Below are positions 6,419 through 14,777 of a DNA stretch of 54,440 bases, piece by piece. The DNA lies in NCBI RefSeq assembly GCF_003611695.1, contig NZ_RAWE01000048.1:1-54440 (forward strand), given 5' to 3'. Positions within the stretch are counted from its first letter, which is position 1, and each line of letters opens with the position of its first letter. Under the pieces are notes generated by a model. The model did no database searches and was not told the DNA's origin. It saw only the letters and a list, made by a program, of their open reading frames with translations. A program made the translations under genes and the position numbers. Origin of the DNA: Corallococcus carmarthensis. Its GTDB lineage: Bacteria; Myxococcota; Myxococcia; Myxococcales; Myxococcaceae.

Positions 6419-8473
6419 TCAAGAGTCGAGCTTGCCTTCAGCGTGCTGCGTGGGCGGGACGGCCGGCTCGGACTCCGTGCCCCCCACGGGGTGCGCGGAG
6501 ATGACCGTGCGGGCCTCGGGGTGGAGCAGGCCGCGCTGCGCCTGCACCTTGGGCCCCAGGATGGTGATCATCGCCTCCTCCTCGATGACCTCCGTCGCCA
6601 GGAGCCGCGCCGCCAGGGCCTCCACCTTCTCGCGGTTGACGTTGAGGACCTCCCGGGCGCGGTCGAGCGCCTCGGAGACCATCTTGCGGACCTCTTCGTC
6701 GATCATCCGCGCCGTCTGCTCGGAGTAGCTGCGCGTCTCCGGCAGGCCCGCGGAACGCAAGAAGCCCGGTCCCTGTTCACCGCTCAGCGCCACCGGACCC
6801 AGCGTGCTCATGCCGTAGTCGCGGACCATCATCTTGGCGATCTCCGTCGCCTGCTTGATGTCGTTGGACGCGCCGGTGGACACCTCGCCGATGAAGATCT
6901 CCTCCGCCGCGCGGCCGCCCATCATGCCCGCCATCTTGTCGCGCAGTTCGTCCAGCGACATGAGGTAGCGGTCCTCCAGGGGCAGCGACATGGTGTAGCC
7001 CAGCGCCGCCAGGCCTCGCGGGATGATGGACACCTTCGTCACCCGCTCGGCGTAGGGCAGCATCCAGCCCACCACCGCGTGGCCCGCCTCGTGGTGCGCG
7101 ACGATCTCCTTCTCGCGCTCGTTCATGCGGCGGTTCTTCTTCTCCAGACCCGCCACCACGCGCTCGATGGCCTCCTCGAAGTCCGCCCGCATCACCGCGT
7201 CGCGGTTCTTGCGCGCGGCGAGCAGCGCCGCCTCGTTCACCACGTTGGCCAGGTCCGCGCCGGCGAAGCCCGGCGTGCGCGAGGCGATCTGCTTGAGGTC
7301 CACGTCCTGGCCCAGCTTCACGCCCTTGGCGTGGATCTCCAGGACCCGCTCACGGCCGCGCTTGTCCGGACGGTCCACCAGCACCTGCCGGTCGAAGCGG
7401 CCCGGGCGCATCAGCGCGCTGTCCAGAATCTCCGGACGGTTCGTCGCCGCCAGGATGATGAGGCCCGCGCGGCTGTCGAAGCCGTCCATCTCCGCGAGCA
7501 GCTGGTTGAGCGTCTGCTCGCGCTCGTCATGGCCGCCGGCCACGCCCGAGTTGCGGCTCTTGCCGATGGCGTCCAGCTCGTCGATGAAGATGATGCACGG
7601 CGCCTTCGCGGTGGCCTGGGCGAAGAGGTCGCGGACACGGGCCGCGCCGACGCCCACGAACATCTCCACGAACTCCGAACCGGACAGGTTGAAGAAGGGC
7701 ACGCCCGCTTCACCCGCCACGGCCCGGGCCAGCAGCGTCTTGCCCGTGCCCGGAGGGCCCACGAGCAGCACGCCCTTGGGGATGCGGCCACCCAGACGGC
7801 GGAACTTCTCCGGCGTCTTGAGGAACTCGACGATCTCGCGGAGCTCGTCCACGGCCTCGTCCACGCCAGCCACGTCCTTGAAGCCCACGCCGGTGTCGTT
7901 TTCCGCCTGCACCTTCGCGCGCGTCTTGCCAAAGGACATGACGCTCTGCGGACCCTGGCCCATGCCGCCGGACATCCGGCGCATCATGAAGCTCCAGAAG
8001 AGGATGAGCAGGCCCATGGGGATGAGCCAGATCCACAACACTTCACTGAAGCTCGACTGCGGGACGGCCTCGAACTGGATGCCCTTCTGCTCCAGCAGGG
8101 GCACCAGGCCCTCGTCACCGGGGACGCGGTAGGCCATCCACGGCAGGGCGCTGGGCTCGCTGCGCAGGGTGCCGCGCTCGCCCGGAGGCGGCTGGGCATT
8201 GTCCTTGAGGAAGCCCTTCACCCACTCATTGGAGATCTGCACACGGCTGAACTGGTTGTTCTCCACCGCGTCGCGCAGTTGGCTGTACGACACCCGGCGC
8301 ACGCCCGCGTCCTGAAACACGTTCCGGAACAGCAGGAACCCCAGGACGAGCAGGAGGATGTAGCCCAGTGGTGAGCCGAACTTGAACCCACCTTTCGTGG
8401 GTGTTGGCTTGTCGCTCTTCTTTCCGCGCGGGCCCATCCCCGGCGGCAGGTCCTGTGGCTTCATCGTCGGCAC
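6419..8473 (-). CDS. ftsH: ATP-dependent zinc metalloprotease FtsH (copy 1 in window)
   Basis: A 684-residue protein: cytosolic Lys/Pro-rich N-tail, transmembrane helix (about 32-50), periplasmic domain, second helix ([18 protein letters not shown]), AAA+ domain with [19 protein letters not shown] and the second region of homology, then the M41 protease with HHEAGH as zinc site. It degrades membrane and regulatory proteins. GTG at 8473 has GGAGGG 5 bases upstream; ATG at 8464 is the alternative. It differs from the second window copy by a longer N-tail and a longer periplasmic segment, so it is a paralogue rather than a recent duplicate. A 21-bp near-palindrome lies just upstream. Confidence 0.95.
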   Translation of the reverse strand: MPTMKPQDLPPGMGPRGKKSDKPTPTKGGFKFGSPLGYILLLVLGFLLFRNVFQDAGVRRVSYSQLRDAVENNQFSRVQISNEWVKGFLKDNAQPPPGERGTLRSEPSALPWMAYRVPGDEGLVPLLEQKGIQFEAVPQSSFSEVLWIWLIPMGLLILFWSFMMRRMSGGMGQGPQSVMSFGKTRAKVQAENDTGVGFKDVAGVDEAVDELREIVEFLKTPEKFRRLGGRIPKGVLLVGPPGTGKTLLARAVAGEAGVPFFNLSGSEFVEMFVGVGAARVRDLFAQATAKAPCIIFIDELDAIGKSRNSGVAGGHDEREQTLNQLLAEMDGFDSRAGLIILAATNRPEILDSALMRPGRFDRQVLVDRPDKRGRERVLEIHAKGVKLGQDVDLKQIASRTPGFAGADLANVVNEAALLAARKNRDAVMRADFEEAIERVVAGLEKKNRRMNEREKEIVAHHEAGHAVVGWMLPYAERVTKVSIIPRGLAALGYTMSLPLEDRYLMSLDELRDKMAGMMGGRAAEEIFIGEVSTGASNDIKQATEIAKMMVRDYGMSTLGPVALSGEQGPGFLRSAGLPETRSYSEQTARMIDEEVRKMVSEALDRAREVLNVNREKVEALAARLLATEVIEEEAMITILGPKVQAQRGLLHPEARTVISAHPVGGTESEPAVPPTQHAEGKLDS

Positions 8474-8496
8474 GCTCGCCCTCCCCCTCCCCCGTA

Positions 8497-8517
8497 CACA
8501 CGACACCATGTCGTATG
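8497..8517. promoter_or_regulatory. 21-bp near-perfect palindrome upstream of ftsH copy 1
   Basis: Half-sites CACACGACA (8497-8505) and TGTCGTATG (8509-8517) are mirror images with one mismatch, separated by CCA. The element sits 24 bases before the ftsH start and could bind a dimeric regulator or block the transcript start. Confidence 0.45.
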
Positions 8518-8612
8518 ACGGTTCCCTCAGCCGGCCAAAGATGGTCACCCCCGCCAAGCCGTCAACCGCAGGGCGTGACAGGACGACGACGAACGCGGGC
8601 CCGACTGTCCGA

Positions 8613-9551
8613 TCAGCGGCAGTCGACGCGGACCAGGGGCTCCCTTGCGAACTCACTGCCCAACAGGTAACCGCGCCCGTCCTCGAGGAACGTCACGGCC
8701 TCGGCCTGGGCCTGGCTGGCTCCCGGCACTTCCACCACCTGCGCCTGGACGAAGTCCTCCAGCCGCTTCGCGTCCGGGCGGCGCAGCTCCCAGACGCGGG
8801 TGTACGTGCGCACCAGCAGGCGCTCGCCGGAGGGGTGCAGGGCGGCGGCGGTGGACAGGCGGTCCACGTCATCCGGCACGCGCAGGGTGCCCAGCTTGCG
8901 AGCCTTGCCCATGCCGCCGGGCTTCAGGCCCTCCACCGCGTACAGGTCGCCCAGGGACGCACGCGTCTTCGTGAGCACGCCCACCTGGCCGGAGCGGGTG
9001 TCGACGATGAGTGACTCGGCGTCGTGAGCGCCGTCCTCATAGGTGAAGGGCAGCGACTCCACCGGGAGCGTGGCGTCCGCGACGGTCGCGGGCTCGGGCA
9101 GCCGGAACAGCCGCACCTCCTTGCGCCGCTCGAAGTTGTCGCCGGTGTCCGCCAGGAAGATGCAGGACTCCTTGCCGCCGGGCGCGCACGGGCCGACGGC
9201 GATGTCCTCGATGTCGCGGGGGTCCGCGCCGGTGAGCTTCAACGTGGCCTTCACCGCGCCCGTCTCGTCCAGGGCGAACAGCTCGAAGGCGTTGTTGGAG
9301 TCGTTGTGTCCCCAGAAGATGCCCGGGTGCTGCTGGCTGGCGGCCAGCCCGGACAGCTCCGGGACCTGGCGGGGCACGGCGCCCGTCTTGCGGCCGTCCG
9401 CGTAGATCACGCAGCCCTCCATCCCCGTGGCGGGCACCTGCTGCATGCCGGCGTCCGGCGCGTTGGCGCCGGTGGGGGTGGGACGGGAGCTGGAGCAGGC
9501 GGCGGACACGAGGAAGCCCGCGGCGGCGAGGAAGCGCGTGGAGGGACGCAC
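8613..9551 (-). CDS. secreted lipoprotein with beta-propeller-like repeats
   Basis: A 312-residue protein. The signal peptide ends in a lipobox (FLVSAAC), followed by a Ser/Thr/Pro linker. The mature part alternates short beta-rich motifs ([64 protein letters not shown]), which looks like a propeller of the strictosidine synthase or phytase-like kind; no catalytic set is certain. GTG at 9551 was chosen because the signal sequence starts there and it lies 2 bases after the Nudix stop codon, which suggests translational coupling. The 490-codon longest frame simply reads back through the Nudix gene. Confidence 0.78.
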   Translation of the reverse strand: MRPSTRFLAAAGFLVSAACSSSRPTPTGANAPDAGMQQVPATGMEGCVIYADGRKTGAVPRQVPELSGLAASQQHPGIFWGHNDSNNAFELFALDETGAVKATLKLTGADPRDIEDIAVGPCAPGGKESCIFLADTGDNFERRKEVRLFRLPEPATVADATLPVESLPFTYEDGAHDAESLIVDTRSGQVGVLTKTRASLGDLYAVEGLKPGGMGKARKLGTLRVPDDVDRLSTAAALHPSGERLLVRTYTRVWELRRPDAKRLEDFVQAQVVEVPGASQAQAEAVTFLEDGRGYLLGSEFAREPLVRVDCR

Positions 9552-9553
9552 GG

Positions 9554-9961
9554 TCAGTGGTCCAGGTCCAGCAGCCGGGCCAGCGTCTTCGCGTCCGCGT
9601 CGGGGAAGCGGTACTGGCCCATCTCCTCCAGCGCCACCCAGCGGTGGTCGTGCACGCGCAGGTGGTGGATCTCCGCGTCCGGGTGGCTCAGGCGGCAGCG
9701 GAACACGCGGAAGTCGATGTCGTAGGTCGGGTACTCGTGGCGGGTGTGCATCACCTGCTCGAGCACCTCGATGTGGACCCCCATCTCCTCCTGGAGCTCG
9801 CGGGCGAGCGCCACCGCGTCGTGCTCCCCCTCCTCCACCCGGCCGCCCGGGAACTCCCACAACAGGGGCAGCGACGCGGTGGGAGGACGCTGGGTGATGA
9901 GGTAGCGACCCATCTCGTTCTGGAGCATCGCGCCGACGACTCGCACGTGACGACGGGTCAT
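9554..9961 (-). CDS. Nudix hydrolase (MutT-like)
   Basis: A 135-residue single Nudix domain. The Nudix box is complete from Gly39 (GGRVEEGEHDAVALARELQE, then EMGV), with the catalytic REXXEE glutamates. Size and the WEFPGGRVE lead-in resemble MutT-type 8-oxo-dGTP or (d)CTP pyrophosphatases that clean the nucleotide pool, but the exact substrate cannot be fixed. ATG at 9961 is preceded by GAGGAGAAGTGA, a good ribosome site. The lipoprotein gene follows after 2 bases, so the two form an operon. Confidence 0.9.
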   Translation of the reverse strand: MTRRHVRVVGAMLQNEMGRYLITQRPPTASLPLLWEFPGGRVEEGEHDAVALARELQEEMGVHIEVLEQVMHTRHEYPTYDIDFRVFRCRLSHPDAEIHHLRVHDHRWVALEEMGQYRFPDADAKTLARLLDLDH

Positions 9962-10295
9962 TCACTTCTCCTCGATTGGGGTCCCAAAGATGGACGGCAG
10001 GGTGCGGCGGCGTAACACAGCGCCTGCCCGGCGCCAATGCGCAAGGCCCCTCCTTGGGAGCAGCGTGCGCATGGCCGGGACGCGTGGCCACCCCGCCCGG
10101 CCCCGTCCTGGAGGGGCGGGTCCGGAGTCTCGGCGTGGGGGCTCCGGAAGGCCCGGTGGAGGGCTGGACCCTGGGGGGAGCGGGCTGTTGGGGACTTCAC
10201 GTCAGGAGGAGGCGCTCCCCGGCCGGGCCGCCATCCACGAGGGGGGCGTGTGGGATTCAAGTGACGCGAGGGCCGGATGGCGCCATGCTCGGGGG
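9962..10295. other. gene-free stretch between divergent Nudix and XRE genes
   Basis: 334 bases without a supportable gene. Long GC-rich frames run through it but have no codon or domain signal. It must hold the Nudix promoter (minus) and the XRE promoter (plus). I see several GC-rich short stems but no confident promoter pair. Confidence 0.5.
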
Positions 10296-10532
10296 ATGAC
10301 ACAGAGTCGGAGAGAGCGGGCCGAAGCGCTTGGCGCCGCGCTGAAGGCAGCGCGGCAGCAGGCGGGGCTCTCCATGGAGGAAGTCGCCGAGCATCTGGAA
10401 CTGGGCGTGGAAGTCCTGGCCCGCGTCGAGCGAGGGGTGATGGTCCCCACCATCCCCACGCTGAGCCGGCTGTGCGCCCTGATGAAGCTGGATCCGGACA
10501 GCCTGCCGGACCTCCCGGAGCTGAGTGATTGA
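10296..10532 (+). CDS. small XRE-family helix-turn-helix protein
   Basis: A 78-residue protein that is essentially one HTH_XRE/Cro-CI domain: RERAEALGAALKAARQQAGL, SMEEVAEHLELGVEVLARVERG, PTIPTLSRLCALMKL. It probably binds DNA as a dimer and has no sensor domain. ATG at 10296 follows GGGGG at 10291-10295, a weak ribosome site; frames starting upstream at 9990 add only non-conserved Arg/Gly-rich sequence. It stands alone and is convergent with the MaoC-like gene. Its target is unknown. Confidence 0.85.
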   Translation: MTQSRRERAEALGAALKAARQQAGLSMEEVAEHLELGVEVLARVERGVMVPTIPTLSRLCALMKLDPDSLPDLPELSD

Positions 10533-10539
10533 CGCGTCT

Positions 10540-10562
10540 GGCGGGCCCCTCTCCGGCCCGCC
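10540..10562. terminator. bidirectional hairpin between XRE and MaoC-like genes
   Basis: GGCGGGCC (10540-10547) pairs perfectly with GGCCCGCC (10555-10562) around a 7-base loop, in the 48-base gap between convergent genes. No U-tract. Confidence 0.45.
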
Positions 10563-10580
10563 GGCGCGCCGCCCGTCTCT

Positions 10581-11453
10581 TCAGCCCAGCCGCCCCACGA
10601 GGTGCGGCTTCCCCTCCTCCGACAGCACCCGGAACGCCACGCCCGCGGACTCGCGAGCCGTCTGGAACGTCACCCGGGAGGGCAGGAGGAGGGGCTTCTT
10701 GAAGTCGCAGTCCAGCCCCAGCGCGTCCGCCTGGGCCGCCTCCCCCAACTCCGACACGCAGCGCGCGAGCGTCCACATGCCGTGCGCGATGGCACGCGGG
10801 AAGCCGAAGGGCTTCGCGGTGATGGCGGTGAGGTGGATGGGATTGAAGTCGCCGGAGGCCCGCGCGTAGCGGCGCCCGGTATCGGCGGGGATGCTCCAGG
10901 GCGAGGGACGGCTGGACGCGAAGCGCGCGTCGTCCGGCGGCGGGGCCTTGCGAGCGCCATCCGCGTCCTTCCGGGTGGCATGGCGGCGCAGCATGGTGCT
11001 GACGGCCTGCCACAGCAGCTCGCCCGTGTCCTGGGACTCCACCCGCGTCTCGATGTCGAACTCGTGGCCGGCGGGCACTTCCCGCTGGCCGTCGAAGCGG
11101 CAGGCCACGGTGAGCGCGGCGGTGTCCGGCAGGCGGCGGTGCTGCTGGATGTGGTTGCGCACGTGCACGGTGCCCAGCACGGAGTACGGGAAGTCGGGCA
11201 GGCCCAGGAGCTGGAGGTGCAGCGGCGTCGCGAGCACCTGCGGGTACGTGAGCGGCAGGAAGCCGTCGGCGTCGAAGCCGCACGCGGTGCGGTAGCGCTC
11301 CAGCAGCACGGGCGACGCGCGGCAGCCATGGGCCCGCAGCGTCAGGGCCGGCAGCGTGGTGCGGCCCCGGGACTTCCCGAAGGGCAGCGCCGCGCGCAGG
11401 AGCGTGGCGGGCATCGCCGGGAGCGAGTGCAGGTCGAGGATGGGAGCGGACAT
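10581..11453 (-). CDS. MaoC-like (double hotdog) dehydratase-family protein
   Basis: A 290-residue protein with a degenerate N-terminal hotdog (about 20-140) and a C-terminal MaoC-like hotdog (about 180-285). The hydratase-type motif YARASGDFNPIHLTAITAK supplies the Asp and His expected of R-specific enoyl-CoA hydratases, followed by AIAHGMWTLARC. Such proteins hydrate or dehydrate acyl-CoA or acyl-ACP thioesters in fatty acid or polyketide metabolism. It lies 58 bases downstream of the sigma-54 activator on the same strand and might be co-transcribed with it. Substrate is unknown. Confidence 0.86.
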   Translation of the reverse strand: MSAPILDLHSLPAMPATLLRAALPFGKSRGRTTLPALTLRAHGCRASPVLLERYRTACGFDADGFLPLTYPQVLATPLHLQLLGLPDFPYSVLGTVHVRNHIQQHRRLPDTAALTVACRFDGQREVPAGHEFDIETRVESQDTGELLWQAVSTMLRRHATRKDADGARKAPPPDDARFASSRPSPWSIPADTGRRYARASGDFNPIHLTAITAKPFGFPRAIAHGMWTLARCVSELGEAAQADALGLDCDFKKPLLLPSRVTFQTARESAGVAFRVLSEEGKPHLVGRLG

Positions 11454-11511
11454 GCGGCGGATTCTCCGACACCCGCCCCCGCCGCGCCCGGGATTTGTGA
11501 GTCCGCCGGTG

Positions 11512-12798
11512 TCAGCTCTTGAGCCCGTGCCGGCGCAAGAGCCGGTACAGGTAGACGCGGTCCATGTCCGCGGCGGCGGCGGCCTGGGACACCTTGCCTC
11601 CGTGCAGCTTGAGGAGCGCTTCGACGTAGTCGCGCTCGAAGGACTCCAGCGCCCGGCGCCGCGACTCCGCGTACGTCAGCAGCGGGTCCACCGCACGGGA
11701 GGCGGGGACCAGGGGATTCGCGGCATCGGGCGCCGTGGGTGGCAGCGCGCTCTGGAAGACGAGGCAGCGCTCCAGGTGGTTGCGCAATTCGCGCACGTTG
11801 CCCGGCCAGGCGGCGCGCTGGAGCCGTGCGAGGAAGTCCGGCGTGGTGAGCTTGGCGAGCTGTTCGGGCGTGGCGCCCAGCCCCGCGAGGATGCGCTCGA
11901 CGATGAGCGGGATGTCCTCCGTGCGCTCGCGCAGTGACGGAATCGGGATGCCCACCACCGCGAGGCGGAAGTAGAGGTCCGCGCGGAAGCGGCCCGCCTG
12001 GACCTCCTCGCGCAGATCGCGGTGCGTGGCCGCGATGACGCGCACGTTGACCGCCTGGTACGTGTTGGAGCCCAGCCGGCGGATCTCCCGGTTCTCCAGC
12101 ACGCGCAGCAGCTTCGGCTGGAGCTCGGCGGGCAGTTCGCCAATTTCGTCCAGGAAGATGGTGCCGCCGTCGGCCTCCTCGAAGGCGCCCACGCGGCGCT
12201 GGATGGCGCCGGTGAAGGCTCCCTTCTCATGGCCGAACAGCTCGCTCTCCAGGAGGTTGGGCGGGAGCGCGCCGCAGTCCACGACGAGGAAGGGCGCGTT
12301 CGCGCGGGCCCCGGAGCGGTGGATGGCGTGCGCCGCGCGGCTCTTGCCCGTGCCCGTCTCCCCTTCCAGCAGCACCGTGGCGTTGCTCGCCGCCGCGCAC
12401 GCCATGCGCTCGAAGCTGGCCCGCGTCGCGGCGGAGGTGGCGACCAGGTCTCCGAAGGTCGCCCGCTCCGACGTGGGCAGCGGACCGGGCTCTTGCTTCA
12501 ATTCAGGGAGCGCTTCCGTCTGCCTTCGCGGCATCGGCAGTGCGTCCTCGAAGTCCGGCCCCATCGCCGGTCGCTCGGGCACCACCACCTCGTCCCGCGC
12601 GTCGTGGCGCGCGAGCGGATGGCCCCCCGTGGATCCGCTCCGCCCCCGGGCTCGAGACTGACGCCACCGGACCCCGTCCACGTAGGTCCCCGGACGTTCA
12701 TCCGGGGCCCGCGCGCGCGCCCCCTTCTGCTCCGGCTTCATCTCGCAGTGGAAACGCGACACGGCGGACTCCTCGTTCGACAGGTTCATTGAGGACAC
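11512..12798 (-). CDS. sigma-54-dependent transcriptional activator with truncated FHA-like N-terminus
   Basis: A 428-residue protein. The AAA+ domain (about 115-340) has Walker A GETGTGKS, the sigma-54 contact loop GAFTGA, Walker [11 protein letters not shown] and an arginine-finger region; a Fis-type helix-turn-helix ends the protein ([20 protein letters not shown]). The first 60 residues contain [11 protein letters not shown] and GTYVDGVR, which are core FHA motifs, but the front third of an FHA domain is missing and the part after GTYVDGVR loses the fold. Only 39 bases separate its start from the stop of the next gene, so there is no room for the missing part. It may have lost phosphothreonine binding while keeping the output domains. 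Confidence 0.9.
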   Translation of the reverse strand: MSSMNLSNEESAVSRFHCEMKPEQKGARARAPDERPGTYVDGVRWRQSRARGRSGSTGGHPLARHDARDEVVVPERPAMGPDFEDALPMPRRQTEALPELKQEPGPLPTSERATFGDLVATSAATRASFERMACAAASNATVLLEGETGTGKSRAAHAIHRSGARANAPFLVVDCGALPPNLLESELFGHEKGAFTGAIQRRVGAFEEADGGTIFLDEIGELPAELQPKLLRVLENREIRRLGSNTYQAVNVRVIAATHRDLREEVQAGRFRADLYFRLAVVGIPIPSLRERTEDIPLIVERILAGLGATPEQLAKLTTPDFLARLQRAAWPGNVRELRNHLERCLVFQSALPPTAPDAANPLVPASRAVDPLLTYAESRRRALESFERDYVEALLKLHGGKVSQAAAAADMDRVYLYRLLRRHGLKS

Positions 12799-12837
12799 GG
12801 TTCCCCCCGGGACCGATGGGCGTGTGGTGGACCGCGC

Positions 12838-14592
12838 TCAGTAGGCGCGGAGGATCTTCAGACGCCAACCCTGCGGCCACAGCTCGTCGTAGCGGCCGCG
12901 GTAGCCGCTGTAGTCCGAGTCGTACCACTGCGACTCGCCCGCGGTGCTCGGCCGCCACACCGCCGTGTAGAGCGTCTGCCCGTTCACCACGAACGGCTCC
13001 AGCAGCTTCAGGCGCCAGCCCTGCGGCCACAGCGAGTCATACGTCGCGCGGTAGGAGGCGTACGTGACGCCATACACCTGCAGCTCGCCCTCGGTGCTCG
13101 GGCGCCACACGGCCGTGTAGTACGTCTGCCCGTTCACCACGTACGGCTGGAGCAGCTTCAGGCGCCAGCCCTGCGGCCAGAGCGAGTCGTACGTCGCGCG
13201 GTACGACGCATACGTGGCGCCGTAGAGCTGGAGCTCGCCCTCGGTGCTCGGGCGCCACACGGCCGTGTAGTACGTCTGTCCGCTCACCACGTACGGCTGG
13301 AGGATCTTCAGGCGCCAGCCCTGCGGCCACAGCTCGTCGTACTTCGCGCGGAAGGCCGTGTACGAGGCGCCGTAGAGCTGGAGCTCGCCCTCGGTGCCCG
13401 GGCGCCAGACGGCGTTGTAGAGCACCTGCGTTCCCACCACGTACGGCTGCAGCGTGTGCAGGCGCCAGCCCTGCGACCAGAGCTGATCATACTTCTCGCG
13501 GTAGTCCGCGTAGGTGCGGGCGTAGGCCTGGATCTCCGACTGCGTGCCCGGCTCCCACACCGCCGTGAAGGTGCCCGGGAGGTTGGGGACGCCCACGTCC
13601 GTGTACTGGGTGATGCGGCACGTGGACGTGTTGGGCAGCGGCACCTCATTGCGGCGCAGCGCGCAGGCGCGGATGGCGGCGGCGGCGCTCGCGTTGTCCG
13701 CGTCGTAGTACGTGGAACCCGGCGTCATCCAGATGGGCGACGCGGGCGAGTGCGGGTTCTTCGCCACCTCCGACGTCGCGGTCGCGCGGATGCCCAGGTC
13801 CAGCGCCACGCCGTCGTCGTAGGTCACCTGGTTGTTCGTGCCCATGCGGTGGCAGCCCAGGCACACGTTGCCGGCGACCTCCACCTTGTAGGCCTTCCAC
13901 GTCGCGAAGTCGGCGCCGATGAAGCGGTAGGGCTGGTCGCGGTTGAAGCCGAAGTCGCCCGCGCCCGGCAGCTTGTTCACGCCGGTGACCTGCGTCAGGT
14001 ACGGCGAGCGGACGATGGCCCCGTTGTCATGGCAGCGCACGCAGCGGATGGACGCCGTGTCCGCGGGCGTCTTCCAGCTCCACGCGCCCGTGCCCTTGGA
14101 AGGCGCCTTCACGTCCGCGCCGTAGAGGGTGCCCAGCGCCTGGTAGAAGCAGGTGGCGCCGTTCTTCTTGTTCGTCTGGATGACGGCGATGTCGCCGTAG
14201 TAGTTCGCCGCGTTCCCCTGCTTGCGGCAGTGCGCGACGATGGACACGTCCGCCGTGTCCTTCAGCACCTGGAAGCGGCTGCCCGGATCACACTGCTGGT
14301 TGAGCCGGTTGGGCCGGTCACACTTGCCGTTGACGTGATTCGTCGTGGGCACCACCGTGCCCAGCTCGCAGTTGAAGTCCGGCACCGTCGCGCCGATGGC
14401 CGCGTCACACTTGGCCGCGTACTGCTCCAGCGTGTCCGACAGCGCCGACGTCTGCTGGGCGAGGACGGGCTCATCGGAGGACGACACGAGCCGGTGCTCG
14501 GCGTTCATTCCAGTGCCATCACCACACGCGCCCAGCCCGGCCGTGACGGCCAGGCCCAGCAGGGCCCACACCGCACGCAACGAAGTCTTCAT
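12838..14592 (-). CDS. lipoprotein with two c-type heme sites and five BTRD1-like repeats
   Basis: A 584-residue protein. Residues 1-23 form a lipoprotein signal (LGLAVTAGLGAC). The central part has two CxxCH heme-binding motifs, CVRCH and CLGCH, and many Cys, consistent with a cytochrome c-like domain outside the inner membrane. From about residue 340, five tandem units of about 50 residues follow, each with AVWRPxTxGE, YxxxYD and LWPQGWRL; this pattern is the bacterial tandem repeat domain 1 type (polyglycine hydrolase-like repeat). ATG at 14592 starts the signal peptide and has GAGAGG 8 bases upstream. Electron transfer is possible but no partner is evident; the repeats may bind carbohydrate or peptide (inference). 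Confidence 0.82.
   Translation of the reverse strand: MKTSLRAVWALLGLAVTAGLGACGDGTGMNAEHRLVSSSDEPVLAQQTSALSDTLEQYAAKCDAAIGATVPDFNCELGTVVPTTNHVNGKCDRPNRLNQQCDPGSRFQVLKDTADVSIVAHCRKQGNAANYYGDIAVIQTNKKNGATCFYQALGTLYGADVKAPSKGTGAWSWKTPADTASIRCVRCHDNGAIVRSPYLTQVTGVNKLPGAGDFGFNRDQPYRFIGADFATWKAYKVEVAGNVCLGCHRMGTNNQVTYDDGVALDLGIRATATSEVAKNPHSPASPIWMTPGSTYYDADNASAAAAIRACALRRNEVPLPNTSTCRITQYTDVGVPNLPGTFTAVWEPGTQSEIQAYARTYADYREKYDQLWSQGWRLHTLQPYVVGTQVLYNAVWRPGTEGELQLYGASYTAFRAKYDELWPQGWRLKILQPYVVSGQTYYTAVWRPSTEGELQLYGATYASYRATYDSLWPQGWRLKLLQPYVVNGQTYYTAVWRPSTEGELQVYGVTYASYRATYDSLWPQGWRLKLLEPFVVNGQTLYTAVWRPSTAGESQWYDSDYSGYRGRYDELWPQGWRLKILRAY
12841..13569 (-). repeat. five tandem about 150-bp coding repeats (BTRD1-like units)
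   Basis: Five in-frame copies of 150, 150, 150, 150 and about 129 bases. Copies 3 and 4 are the most alike (TAVWRPSTEGELQ, then YASYRATYDSLWPQGWRLKL in both). The first copy is the most diverged (AVWEPGTQSE). Near-identity of the middle copies points to recent duplication or gene conversion. Confidence 0.88.
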
Positions 14593-14677
14593 GACGAATG
14601 CCTCTCGCTTCCCTGGAGACACGGCGACGACGCGCGCGTGGAGGCATGCCTTCCGTCAGCCGACGGCTGGACCTGTG

Positions 14678-14697
14678 GCCCGGGACCCCTCCCGGGC
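14678..14697. terminator. hairpin in the gap between two leftward genes
   Basis: GCCCGGGA (14678-14685) and TCCCGGGC (14690-14697) form a perfect 8-bp stem with a 4-base loop, between the 741-residue unknown gene and the two-heme lipoprotein gene. No U-tract, so termination is only possible. Confidence 0.35.
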
Positions 14698-14777
14698 ATG
14701 TTCCTGCACCCCTCATGGGGCATTACGCCGGGGCTTCTGGATATTCCCGGACATTTCCCCCGGGCTTTTCGGCGGGG

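Noticed and set aside
4265-8374. A 1369-codon open frame on the plus strand
   Set aside because: It runs antisense across htrA, grpE, the region 1.1-like gene and ftsH; His/Arg/Gly-rich translation with no domain, a GC-rich shadow.
8645-10091. Minus-strand frame fusing sequence upstream of the Nudix gene with the lipoprotein
   Set aside because: Its first 180 codons read through the Nudix gene out of frame; the signal peptide start at 9551 is the real one.
12841-13569. Tandem repeats as a possible CRISPR or satellite array
   Set aside because: Repeats are 150 bases, in frame and without spacers; they encode a protein repeat.
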